Below are positions 1 through 8,371 of a stretch of 64,000 bases of DNA, piece after piece. The notes under the pieces were generated by a model, which saw only the letters and a list, made by a program, of their open reading frames with translations, had not been told where the DNA came from and searched no databases. The position numbers were made by a program, and so were the translations under genes. Location of the stretch: contig NC_064548.1 of NCBI RefSeq assembly GCF_023856365.1, positions 372,001-436,000 of the forward strand, given 5' to 3'. Source of the DNA: Brienomyrus brachyistius (lineage: Eukaryota > Chordata > Actinopteri > Osteoglossiformes > Mormyridae). The first letter of the stretch is position 1; every line of letters begins with the position of its first letter.

Positions 1-206
1 CTATTTTTGTTCAGATCAGCTGTTGTTAAGCCTGTCAAAGGCCTGTCAGAATGCTGCTTGATTTTGATTGGCTGATGGTGGCTAGGGTTTTATGACTAAT
101 GACTGCCCTGATAGATTCCTGACCTCAGGCTTCAGAGTAGTACATGTATGCCAAATTTCATTTGGATCGGTAAAGGAAGTCAGGAGATATTGGCAGTTTT
201 TAGTTG

Positions 207-225
207 TAGCGCCCCCTATTGACGA
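207..225 (-). promoter_or_regulatory. Core box 1 (reference unit), CTCF-like
   Basis: TAGCGCCCCCTATTGACGA on the plus strand. Read on the minus strand it matches 15 of 19 positions of the vertebrate CTCF consensus as I remember it (TGGCCACCAGGGGGCGCTA). It recurs at offset about +206 in every unit. GGGCGTGGCTAGTGGCC follows exactly 150 bp downstream at 357. Protein binding is inference from motif similarity. Confidence 0.4.
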
Positions 226-356
226 AATGCGGCCCGCCTTCAATAGTGTCCCCAGAATTTGGTACGGAGATAGGATTTCAAATTTGGTGAAGGTAGGCTA
301 AGGTATGGCCAAGTTATAACAGTTAGACCAATACTGGCTAAATTTACGTAGACTTT

Positions 357-373
357 GGGCGTGGCTAGTGGCC
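357..373 (+). repeat. Second module landmark, copy after core 1
   Basis: GGGCGTGGCTAGTGGCC. Related copies lie at 1851-1867 and 2330-2346, each 150 bp after a core box, and a weaker one near 65-80 of each unit (2773 in unit 2), 145 bp after core 7. Fixed spacing to a core shows that whole modules were duplicated rather than isolated motifs arising by chance. Confidence 0.7.
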
Positions 374-450
374 GTATGATAGACCAATATCAGGGTTATT
401 TGAATTATTATTCATCAGCTCAGAGACCTGATCAGTTTGATACCTCATTT

Positions 451-469
451 GTCTGATTCCGTCAGACGG
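451..469. repeat. Overlapping alternative small palindromes
   Basis: GTCTGA-TTCCG-TCAGAC (451-467) and CCGTC-A-GACGG (459-469) overlap and cannot form at once. The pair is present in nearly all units. Unit 6 breaks the second through CAGACAGTG, and unit 15 through GATTCTGTC. No function is suggested by context. Confidence 0.5.
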
Positions 470-505
470 TGTAGGAATTACAAGCAAAAGTAGGTTTTGC
501 AAATT

Positions 506-513
506 ATGCAAAT
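506..513 (+). promoter_or_regulatory. Octamer-like motif 1 (ATGCAAAT)
   Basis: Perfect match to the vertebrate POU/Oct octamer, preceded by the palindrome TTTGCAAA. It repeats in the first part of essentially all units; unit 3 has ATGCAAAG. A perfect 8-mer can occur by chance, so binding is speculative. Confidence 0.25.
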
Positions 514-647
514 TAGCAAAAAATCTAAGTAGGCGGAGCTTAATAGTCCAAATGGCAAGTTGGTAGGGCAAGGATGTCTCTATCAGTAGAAATATGAATT
601 TCAATTATAGGACTAACAGGACAGGAGATATCAATCAAAACGCGTTA

Positions 648-667
648 GGGGGCGCCACGGCGCCCCC
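648..667. repeat. CG-rich perfect inverted repeat, 9-bp arms
   Basis: GGGGGCGCC (648-656), AC, GGCGCCCCC (659-667). Many units carry GAGGGCGCC in the left arm, and units 14, 18 and 22 carry GGGGGCGTC, each weakening one pair. It sits at the same offset in all 24 units. The right arm is the core-box sequence, so the palindrome may have formed by an inverted core box landing next to another one. Confidence 0.75.
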
Positions 668-676
668 ATCTGGCCG
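658..676 (-). promoter_or_regulatory. Core box 2 (reference unit), CTCF-like, inside a CG hairpin
   Basis: CGGCGCCCCCATCTGGCCG. It shares CGCCCCC and TGGCC with the reverse-complement CTCF consensus (about 13 of 19 by my count). It overlaps the 3' arm of the perfect CG-rich inverted repeat at 648-667. Present in all 24 units. Confidence 0.3.
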
Positions 677-831
677 ACATGGTTGGGTCGGATTATCTGA
701 GTAGCGGGGAGGAATCGACATCATCCTACCAAGTTTCATAATTCTAGCACTTACGGTTTAGGCTGTACATTCAGTTTTAGGGCAGAAAAATAATAATAAA
801 TATAACTGCAAGCAGTGATAAATGGTTCCAA

Positions 832-981
832 AGCTAATGGAAAGAATAGGTGGGTAGACATGGAGTACACAGCATAAAATGAAAAGTTCAATAATAATGG
901 GACATGAAATAGAGACTGTAATTGCTGGCCAATGCATTTAAATAGTCTGAAAGTAGGAAATACTACTACAATAGCATGAGA
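832..981 (+). repeat. 150-bp subrepeat, A-unit copy (unit 1)
   Basis: Begins AGCTAATGG and ends ATAGCATGAGA. The next copy starts at 982 but is diverted into the A block after about 18 bases. The same 150-bp step is seen in unit 2. In A units the first copy resembles copy 2 of B units (GGGTAGACATGG, GTACACAGC). Confidence 0.8.
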
Positions 982-999
982 AGCTAATGGACAGAATAG

Positions 1000-1282
1000 G
1001 CTGATCATTTAGACAGAAGAAAGGCTGAAAGTATTCAATGGCATTTTATAAATGGAGCAAGGGCTCCACCTGCTAGATAATTTATTACAAAATTGCAATT
1101 GCTGCAGTTTACACAGCCTAAAGTATAATTGAAGGCTGATAAATTTGTAAAAGTCAGATGGCAGGACAGTAAAAGGAAATTGAAAATATGGACTCAGATG
1201 AAGGAGTGGGTGATTAATCTTTGAATGTTTGATGGAAAATAAGGATATTTCAGCTGAATTAACTAAGGTGGGTCTTAGACAT
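1000..1282 (+). repeat. A-specific block (unit 1)
   Basis: Starts about CTGATCATTTAGACAG and ends before ATATGAACAGTGGCTG, about 283 bp. It replaces the B block in units 1, 8, 9, 18, 21 and 23. Its last part (CTAAGGTGGGTCTTAGAC) resembles the sequence before cores 4 and 5, so the A form looks like a normal continuation of the module series and may be ancestral. Confidence 0.8.
1030..1074 (+). repeat. Left arm of a long imperfect inverted repeat (A units)
   Basis: Contains ATGGAGCAAGGGCTCCACCTGCT. The reverse complement of 1448-1491 contains ATGGAGCGCAGGCTCCACC and also aligns through the neighbouring ATT-rich part, with one gap. The arms are about 45 bp and span about 460 bp. Only A units have this left arm. 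Confidence 0.6.
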
Positions 1283-1298
1283 ATATGAACAGTGGCTG

Positions 1299-1317
1299 TA
1301 GCGCCCCCGTTTGACTG
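1299..1317 (-). promoter_or_regulatory. Core box 3 (reference unit), CTCF-like
   Basis: TAGCGCCCCCGTTTGACTG in A units. B units carry TAGCGCCCCTG, one C-to-T change inside the GC run. It opens the run of three closely spaced modules (cores 3, 4, 5) that has exchanged unequally in units 19 and 21-23. Confidence 0.3.
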
Positions 1318-1447
1318 ATCGGCACCAATGTTGGTTGGTCTCTCTGGGAGGCCGTGCTACATTAGTGGGTAAAATTTGGTGAGAATCGGATGAAGCATGC
1401 CTGAGATTTAGCTGTTTGATTGAAATAGGAATTGAAATGGTTTGGCC

Positions 1448-1491
1448 AGCAGGTGGAGCCTGCGCTCCATGGATAAATTCTATTCAATATT
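1448..1491 (-). repeat. Right arm of the long imperfect inverted repeat, with small hairpin
   Basis: Lies between cores 3 and 4 in all units that keep both modules. It includes a perfect hairpin TGGAGC-CTGC-GCTCCA at 1454-1469. In B units the matching left arm is gone. Confidence 0.6.
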
Positions 1492-1542
1492 TTTAGGCCT
1501 TCTCAGCCAAGTTTGCTCTTAGACACATATGAACAGTCGCCA

Positions 1543-1561
1543 TAGCGCCCCCGTTTGACCG
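1543..1561 (-). promoter_or_regulatory. Core box 4 (reference unit), CTCF-like
   Basis: TAGCGCCCCCGTTTGACCG, 244 bp after core 3. The module continues with GATCGACATCAAAG and ends in GCCTGAGATTTAGCTG, the same ending as cores 3 and 5. Fourteen of 19 positions agree with the remembered CTCF consensus. Confidence 0.3.
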
Positions 1562-1700
1562 ATCGACATCAAAGTTGGAGGGTCTGTCTGTGGGCCAGTG
1601 CTACATTAGTGGGTGAAATTTTGTGAGGATTGGATGAAGCAAGCCTGAGATTTAGCTGTTTGACCTAAGGTGGATCTTAGGAGTATACAGATAGTGGCCA

Positions 1701-1719
1701 TAGCACCCCCGTTTGACCG
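1701..1719 (-). other. Core box 5 (reference unit), CpG-decayed core
   Basis: TAGCACCCCCGTTTGACCG, 158 bp after core 4. The G-to-A change removes the CpG of GCGC in essentially every unit, as deamination of a methylated CpG on the other strand would. The module is complete: the second landmark GGGTGTGGCTGGTGGCC lies 150 bp downstream at 1851. Least likely of the seven to bind CTCF. Confidence 0.35.
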
Positions 1720-2179
1720 ATCGGCATCAAAGTTTGAGGGTATGTCTGTAGACCAGTGCTACATAAGTGGATCAAATTTCGTGAGGATTGGATGAAGCAT
1801 GCCTGAGATTTAGCTGTTTGATTGAAATCGGCTTATAAATGATGCAGGTTGGGTGTGGCTGGTGGCCATATTATACAGAAAGGTCAGGTATTTTTTAATA
1901 ATCATCCCTGACGGCAGTGTCTTGATTGACTTGACACCAGAATCACTTACATGGGGTGTAGATTGTTAAAGTTATAGGAATATTTCATTTAATCCGTTTT
2001 TAAATATCACAAGGGAATGCAGATGACTGTTATTATTCAATACATATATCTTGATTTGGCATGACTCACAGAACTTGCAATACAAAGGATTTTTACCAGT
2101 AATGTGAGACTTGAACAGAAATGAGATAAATGTCACTTTCACTGGTTTTGCAGGTTTAGAGACACATATTGCATTGCTG

Positions 2180-2198
2180 TAGCGCCCCCGTTTGACCA
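2180..2198 (-). promoter_or_regulatory. Core box 6 (reference unit), CTCF-like
   Basis: TAGCGCCCCCGTTTGACCA, 15 of 19 positions in agreement with the remembered CTCF consensus. The second landmark GGATGTGGCTGGTCGCC starts 150 bp downstream at 2330. The following base tract varies (CAATCGG in most units, CGATCGG in units 16, 17 and 20-23 in part). Confidence 0.38.
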
Positions 2199-2479
2199 AT
2201 CGGCACCAAATTTGGAGGGCCCTTACCCACTACCGTCCTTGATGACATATTCAAGTTTGGTAGTGATTGGCTGAGGCAGGCCTGAGATACAGCTGTCTGA
2301 TTGAAGTGGGCGTGGCACCTGTATGGTCTGGATGTGGCTGGTCGCCGTACCTTATAGAAAGTTTAGGATTTTTTGAATAATTGTATACCAGGACTGTCTC
2401 CTGATTTGAATAATACTAGATATACATAGGTTGGTTGAAAATCCAAGGAGGTTAACGAAATGTCATGTTTTTAGACTCC

Positions 2480-2486
2480 TATAAAA
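2480..2486 (+). promoter_or_regulatory. TATAAAA in a promoter-like setting
   Basis: CTATAAAATACGC. An inverted CCAAT sequence (TGATTGGCTGA, 2264-2274) lies about 210 bp upstream and another at 65-75. These could make a weak promoter for an array transcript, but nothing downstream looks like a gene. Confidence 0.15.
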
Positions 2487-2609
2487 TACGCAAAAGCGGA
2501 AAGAGATAGGATGAAGTTCTACATGGATTTGAATTTGGCATGGGCCAGTGCATTAGATAAGTAACAAATCTCAATTTTATCATTAACAGTTCAATAGAAA
2601 TAAGCAGAA

Positions 2610-2617
2610 ATGCAAAT
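2610..2617 (+). promoter_or_regulatory. Octamer-like motif 2 (ATGCAAAT) beside core 7
   Basis: Second perfect octamer per unit, with 10 bases between its end and core box 7. The pairing with the strongest CTCF-like box is conserved in every unit I inspected. That conservation follows from array homogenisation and does not prove function. Confidence 0.25.
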
Positions 2618-2627
2618 CCTGTCGCTG

Positions 2628-2646
2628 TAGCGCCCCCATGTGGACA
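2628..2646 (-). promoter_or_regulatory. Core box 7 (reference unit), best CTCF-like match
   Basis: TAGCGCCCCCATGTGGACA agrees with the reverse complement of the remembered CTCF consensus at 16 of 19 positions, mismatching only where the consensus has T, G and C at positions 11, 12 and 17. A perfect ATGCAAAT octamer ends 11 bp upstream. Present in all 23 complete units. It is the best candidate if any site in the unit is bound. Confidence 0.45.
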
Positions 2647-3539
2647 ATTGGGGTGGCCTTCGCAGGGGTTGCTAGGGGTTAGGAGACAAATGTACAAGCC
2701 TATTTTTGTTCAGATCAGCTGTTGTTAAGCCTGTCAAAGGCCTGTCAGAATGCTGCTTGATTTTGATTGGCTGATGGTGGCTATGGTTTTATGATTAATG
2801 ACTGCCCTGATAGATTCCTGACCTCAGGCTTCAGAGTAGTACATGTATGCCAAATTTCATTTGGATCGGTCAAGGAAGTCAGGAGATATTGGCAGTTTTT
2901 AGTTGTAGCGCCCCCTATTGACGAAATGCGGCCCGCCTTCAACAGTGTCCCCAGAATGGGGTACGGAGATAGGATTTCAAATTTGGTGAAGGTAGGCTAA
3001 GGTATGGCCAAGTTATAACAGTCAGACCAATACTGGCTAAATTTACGTAGACTTTGGGCGTGGCTCGTGGCCGTATGATAGACCAATATCAGGGTTATTT
3101 GAATTAGTATTCATCAGCTCAGAGACCTGATCGGTTTGATACCTCATTTGTCTGATTCCGTCAGACGGTGTAGGAATTACAAGCAAAAGTAGGTTTTGCA
3201 AATTATGCAAATTAGCAAAAAATCTAAGTAGGCGGAGCTTCATAGTCCAAATGGCAAGTTGGTAGGGCAAGGATGTCTCTATCAGAAGAAATATGAATTT
3301 CAATTATAGGACTAACAGGACAGGAGATATCAATCAAAACGCGTTAGGGGGCGCCACGGCGCCCCCATCTGGCCGACATGGTTGGATCGGATTATCTGAG
3401 TAGCGGGGAGGAATTGACATCATCCTACCAAGTTTCACAATTCTAGCACTTACGGTTTAGGCTGTACATTCAGTTCTAGGGCAGAAAAATAATAATAATA
3501 ATAATAAATATAACTGCAAGCAGTGATAAGCGGTTCCAA

Positions 3540-3861
3540 AGCTAATGGAAAGAATAAGTGGGTAGAAATGGAGTACATGGAATAAAATGAAAAGTTCAAT
3601 AATAATAGGACATAAAATAGAGACCGTAACTGCTGGGCAATGCATTTAAATAGTCAGAAAGTAGGAAATACTACTACGATAGCATGAGAAGCTAATGGAC
3701 AGAATAAGTGGGTAGACATGGAGTACACAGCATAAAATGAAAAGTTCAATGGCATAAAATGAAAACTTCAATAATAATAGGACATGAAATAGAGACTGTA
3801 ATTGCTGGCCAATGCATTTAAATAGTCAGAAAGTAGGAAACAGTACTACAATAGCATGAGA
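3540..3861 (+). repeat. 150-bp subrepeat pair, B-unit form (unit 2)
   Basis: Copy 1 is 3540-3689 and copy 2 is 3690-3861. Copy 2 is 22 bp longer because CATAAAATGAAAAGTTCAA plus three bases is repeated at 3731 and 3753. The number of copies is one in units 5, 6 and 14 and two in most other B units. Confidence 0.85.
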
Positions 3862-4028
3862 TCTGACATGTTGATGTTACAGTAGAAACGTTTAGTTAGG
3901 ATAAGAAAAAGGGTGGATGAGAAACAGGAGGAAAATGTAATTGCACCTGCTTAGGAGAAATATCACCAATGTAGATCTGTCTGGTGAAGTGCCTGAGCTT
4001 GACTGAATATATGGTTTGGGATGATGGC
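3861..4028 (+). repeat. B-specific block (unit 2)
   Basis: About 168 bp from TCTGACATGTTGATG to GGGATGATGGC. It shares no visible sequence with the A block, yet is flanked by the same subrepeat and the same core 3. I do not recognise it. It could be an insertion accompanied by loss of the A sequence, or a replacement from another repeat. Confidence 0.75.
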
Positions 4029-5445
4029 ATATGAACAGTGGCTGTAGCGCCCCTGTTTGACTGATCGGCACCAAAGTTGGTGGGTCTCTCTGGGAGGCCG
4101 TGCTACATTAGTGGGTAAAATTTGGTGAGAATCGGATGAAGAATGCCTGAGATTTAGCTGTTTGATTGAAATAGGAATTGAAATGGTTTGGCCAGCAGGT
4201 GGAGCCTGCGCTCCATGGATAAATTCTATTCAATACTTTTAGACCTTCTCAGCCAAGTTTGCTCTTAGACACATATGAACAGTCGCCATAGCGCCCCCGT
4301 TTGACCGATCGACATCAAAGTTGAAGGGTCTGTCTGTGGGCCAGTGCTACATTAGTGGGTGAAATTTTGTGAGGATTGGATGAAGCAAGCCTGAGATTTA
4401 GCTGTTTGACCTAAGGTGGATCTTAGGAGTATACAGATAGTGGCCATAGCACCCCCGTTTGACCGATCGGCATCAAAGTTTGAGGGTATGTCTGTAGACC
4501 AGTGCTACATAAGTGGATCAAATTTCATGAGGATTGGATGAAGCATGCCTGAGATTTAGCTGTTTGATTGAAATCGGCTTATAAATGATGCAGGTTGGGT
4601 GTGGCTGGTGGCCATATTATACAGAAAGGTCAGGTATTTTTTAATAATCATCCCTGACGGCAGTGTCTTGATTGACTTGACACCAGAATCACTTACATGG
4701 GGTGTAGATTGTTAAAGTTATAGGAAAATTTCATTTAATCCGTTTTTAAATATCACAAGGGAATGCAGATGACTGTTATTATGCAATACATATATCTTGA
4801 TTTGGCATGACTCACAGAACTTGCAGTACAAAGGATTTTTACCAGTAATATGAGACTTGAACAGAAATGAGATAAATGTCACTTTCACTGGTTTTGCAGG
4901 TTTAGAGACACATATTGCATTGCTGTAGCGCCCCCGTTTGACCAATCGGCACCAAATTTGGAGGGCCCTTACCCACTACCGTCCTTGATGACATATTCAA
5001 GTTTGGTAGTGATTGGCTGAGGCAGGCCTGAGATACAGCTGTCTGATTGAAGTGGGCGTGGCACCTGTATGGTCTGGATGTGGCTGGTCGCCGTACCTTA
5101 TAGAAAGTTTAGGATTTTTTGAATAATTGTATACCAGGACTGTCTCCTGATTTGAATGATACCAGATTTACATAGGTTGGTTGAAAATCCAAGGAGGTTA
5201 ACGAAATGTCATGTTTTCAGACTCCTATAAAATACGCAAAAGCGGAAAGAGATAGGATGAAGTTCTACATGGCTTTGAATTTGGCATGGGCCAGTGCATT
5301 AGATAAGTAACAAATCTCAATTTTATCATTAACAGTTCAATAGAAATAAGCAGAAATGCAAATCCTGTCGCTGTAGCGCCCCCATGTGGACAATTGGTGT
5401 GGCCTTCGCAGGGATTGCTAGGGGTTAGGAGACAAATGTACAAGC

Positions 5446-8371
5446 CTATTTTTGTTCAGATCAGCTGTTGTTAAGCCTGTCAAAGGCCTGTCAGAATGCT
5501 GCTTGATTTTGATTGGCTGATGGTGGCTAGGGTTTTATGACTAATGACTGCCCTGATAGATTCCTGACCTCAGGCTTCAGAGTAGTACATGTATGCCAAA
5601 TTTCATTTGGATCGGTCAAGGAAGTCAGGAGATATTGGCAGTTTTTAGTTGTAGCGCCCCCTATTGACGAAATGCGGCCCGCCTTCAACAGTGTCCCCAG
5701 AATGGGGTACGGAGATAGGATTTCAAATTTGGTGAAGGTAGGCTAAGGTATGGCCAAGTTATAACAGTCAGACCAATACTGGCTAAATTTACGTAGACTT
5801 TGGGCGTGGCTAGTGGCCGTATGATAGACCAATATCAGGGTTATTTGAATTATTATTCATCAGCTCAGAGACCTGATCGGTTTGATACCTCATTTGTCTG
5901 ATTCCGTCAGACGGTGTAGGAATTACAAGCAAAAGTAGGTTTTGCAAATTATGCAAAGTAGCAAAAAATCTAAGTAGGCGGAGCTTCATAGTCCAAATGG
6001 CAAGTTGGTAGGGCAAGGATGTCTCTATCAGTAGAAATATGAATTTCAATTATAGGACTAACAGGACAGGAGATATCAATCAAAACGCGTTAGAGGGCGC
6101 CACGGCGCCCCCATCTGGCCGACATGGTTGGGTCGGATTATCTGAGTAGCGGGGAGGAATTGACATCATCGTACCAAGTTTCATAATTCTAGCACTTACG
6201 GTTTAGGCTGTACATTCAGTTTTAGGGCAGAAAAATAATAATAATAATAATAATCCTAAGAAAAACAATAAGGTTCCATAGCACTTCGTGCTTTGGAACC
6301 TTAATAATAATAATCCTAAGAAAAACAATAAGTTTCCAATGCACTTCGTGCTTTGGAACCTTAATAATAATAATAATAATAATCCTAAGAAAAACAATAA
6401 GTTTCCATAGCACTTCGTGCTTTGGAACCTTAAATATAACTGCAAGCAGTGATAAGCGGTTCCAAAGCTAATGGAAAGAATAAGTGGGTAGAAATGGAGT
6501 ATATGGAATAAAATGAAAAGTTCAATAATAATAGGACATAAAATAGAGACCGTAACTGCTGGGCAATGCATTTAAATAGTCAGAAAGTAGGAAATACTAC
6601 TACGATAGCATGAGAAGCTAATGGACAGAATAAGTGGGTAGACATGGAGTACACAGCATAAAATGAAAAGTTCAATGGCATAAAATGAAAAGTTCAATAA
6701 TAATAGGACATGAAATAGAGACTGTAATTGCTGGCCAATGCATTTAAATAGTCAGAAAGTAGGAAACAGTACTACAATAGCATGAGATCTGACATGTTGA
6801 TGTTACAGTAGAAACGTTTAGTTAGTATAAGAATAAGGGTGGATGAGAAACAGGAGGAAAATGTAATTGCACCTGCTTAGGAGAAATATCACCAATGTAG
6901 ATCTGTCTGGTGAAGTGCCTGAGCTTGACTGAATATATGGTTTGGGATGATGGCATATGAACAGTGGCTGTAGCGCCCCTGTTTGACTGATCGGCACCAA
7001 AGTTGGTGGGTCTCTCTGGGAGGCCGTGCTACATTAGTGGGTAAAATTTGGTGAGAATCGGATGAAGAATGCCTGAGATTTAGCTGTTTGATTGAAATAG
7101 GAATTGAAATGGTTTGGCCAGCAGGTGGAGCCTGCGCTCCATGGATAAATTCTATTCAATATTTTTAGGCCTTCTCAGCCAAGTTTGCTCTTAGACACAT
7201 ATGAACAGTCGCCATAGCGCCCCCGTTTGACTGATCGACATCAAAGTTGGAGGGTCTGTCTGTGGGCCAGTGCTACATTAGTGGGTGAAATTTTGTGAGG
7301 ATTGGATGAAGCAAGCCTGAGATTTAGCTGTTTGACCTAAGGTGGATCTTAGGAGTATACAGATAGTGGCCATAGCACCCCCGTTTGACCGATCGGCATC
7401 AAAGTTTGAGGGTATGTCTGTAGACCAGGGCTACATAAGTGGATCAAATTTCGTGAGGATTGGATGAAGCATGCCTGAGATTTAGCTGTTTGATTGAAAT
7501 CGGCTTATAAATGATGCAGGTTGGGTGTGGCTGGTGGCCATATTATACAGAAAGGTCAGGTATTTTTTAATAATCATCCCTGACGGCAGTGTCTTGATTG
7601 ACTTGACACCAGAAGCACTTACATGGGGTGTAGATTGTTAAAGTTATAGGAATATTTCATTTAATCAGTTTTTAACTATCACAAGGGAATGCAGATGACT
7701 GTTATTATGCAGTACATATATCCTGATTTGGCATGACTCACAGAACTTGCAGTACAAAGGATTTTTACCAGTAATATGAGACTTGAACAGAAATGAGATA
7801 AATGTCACTTTCACTGGTTTTGCAGGTTTAGAGACACATATTGCATTGCTGTAGCGCCCCCGTTTGACCAATCGGCACCAAATTTGGAGGGCCCTTACCC
7901 ACTACCGTCCTTGATGATATATTCAAGTTTGGTAGTGATTGGCTGAGGCAGGCCTGAGATACAGCTGTCTGATTGAAGTGGGCGTGGCACCTGTATGGTC
8001 TGGATGTGGCTGGTCGCCGTACCTTATAGAAAGTTTAGGATTTTTTGAATAATTGTGTACCAGGACTGTCTCCTGATTTGAATGATACCAGATTTACATA
8101 GGTTGGTTGAAAATCCCAGGAGGTTAACGAAATGTCATGTTTTTAGACTCCTATAAAATACGCAAAAGCGGAAAGAGATAGGATGAAGTTCTACATGTCT
8201 TTGAATTTGCCATCGGCCAGTGCATTAGATAAGTAACAAATCTCAATTTTATCATTAACAGTTCAATAGAAATAAGCAGAAATGCAAATCCTGTCGCTGT
8301 AGCGCCCCCATGTGGACAATTGGTGTGGCCTTCGCAGGGATTGCTAGGGGTTAGGAGACAAATGTAAAAGC
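5446..8371 (+). repeat. Unit 3, 2926 bp, F/B with three hairpin elements
   Basis: Type F, block B, and three tandem 48-bp hairpin elements in the AAT tract, which make it the second longest unit. The first Oct-like octamer is broken here (ATGCAAAG near 5951). Private variants in its second half (AGTTAGTATAAGAATAAG near 6819, CCCAGGAGG near 8115) recur in unit 15, 32,772 bp downstream. Confidence 0.93.
6255..6431 (+). mobile_element. Three 48-bp hairpin elements in AAT tract (unit 3)
   Basis: Copies at 6255-6302, 6315-6362 and 6384-6431. Each starts CCTAAGAAAAACAATAAG and ends TGGAACCTT. The first folds as AAGGTTCCA (6270-6278) against TGGAACCTT (6294-6302) and AGCAC against GTGCT, with a T-T mismatch and a TTC loop. 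The AAT repeats continue between copies. It has no coding capacity; it is either a tiny non-autonomous element targeting AAT tracts or a module that expands with the microsatellite. Confidence 0.6.

Larger units (their letters stand above)
1..2699 (+). repeat. Unit 1, 2699 bp, F/A type, reference unit
   Basis: First part is type F (GATTCCTGACC near 112, GTATGATAGACC near 373). The middle carries the long A block. The AAT tract is short and has no 48-bp hairpin element. All seven core boxes are present. The length equals that of unit 18, another A unit. The first base coincides with the landmark CTATTTTTGTT, which I use as the unit start throughout. Confidence 0.93.
2700..5445 (+). repeat. Unit 2, 2746 bp, F/B type
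   Basis: Type F first part with ATGATTAATG instead of ATGACTAATG at the landmark. Plain AAT tract, two copies of the 150-bp subrepeat (3540 and 3690), and the short B block. Seven core boxes. This is the cleanest example of the F/B form, so I use it as reference for the B block and the subrepeat. Confidence 0.93.

Noticed and set aside
92..301. A plus-strand open frame of 62-69 codons at the landmark of each unit
   Set aside because: It spans core box 1 and module sequence that recurs in other frames elsewhere in the unit, and its length depends on the F/Y haplotype. No coding signature was seen.
365..604. A minus-strand open frame of about 75-79 codons repeated in every unit
   Set aside because: It has no domain, signal peptide or family resemblance I can name. 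It ends differently in F and Y units. The differences I checked between copies change amino acids freely, and its conservation is explained by tandem homogenisation.
641..660. Telomere-like TTAGGG
   Set aside because: TTAGGG appears as isolated single copies (for example in GCGTTAGGGGG and TTTTAGGGC), never in tandem.
1030..1491. Terminal inverted repeats of a DNA transposon around the A block
   Set aside because: The arms are imperfect, no target-site duplication is visible, there is no transposase, and the right arm lies within the ordinary module series present also in B units.
2264..2486. A genuine promoter from the inverted CCAAT and TATAAAA motifs
   Set aside because: Short motifs at loose spacing in AT-rich DNA with no transcript or gene downstream; kept only as a low-confidence site.
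6250..6435. Rho-independent terminators (hairpin elements)
   Set aside because: The hairpins are not followed by a T run but by AAT repeats, there is no upstream gene, and the sequence context is eukaryotic satellite DNA.
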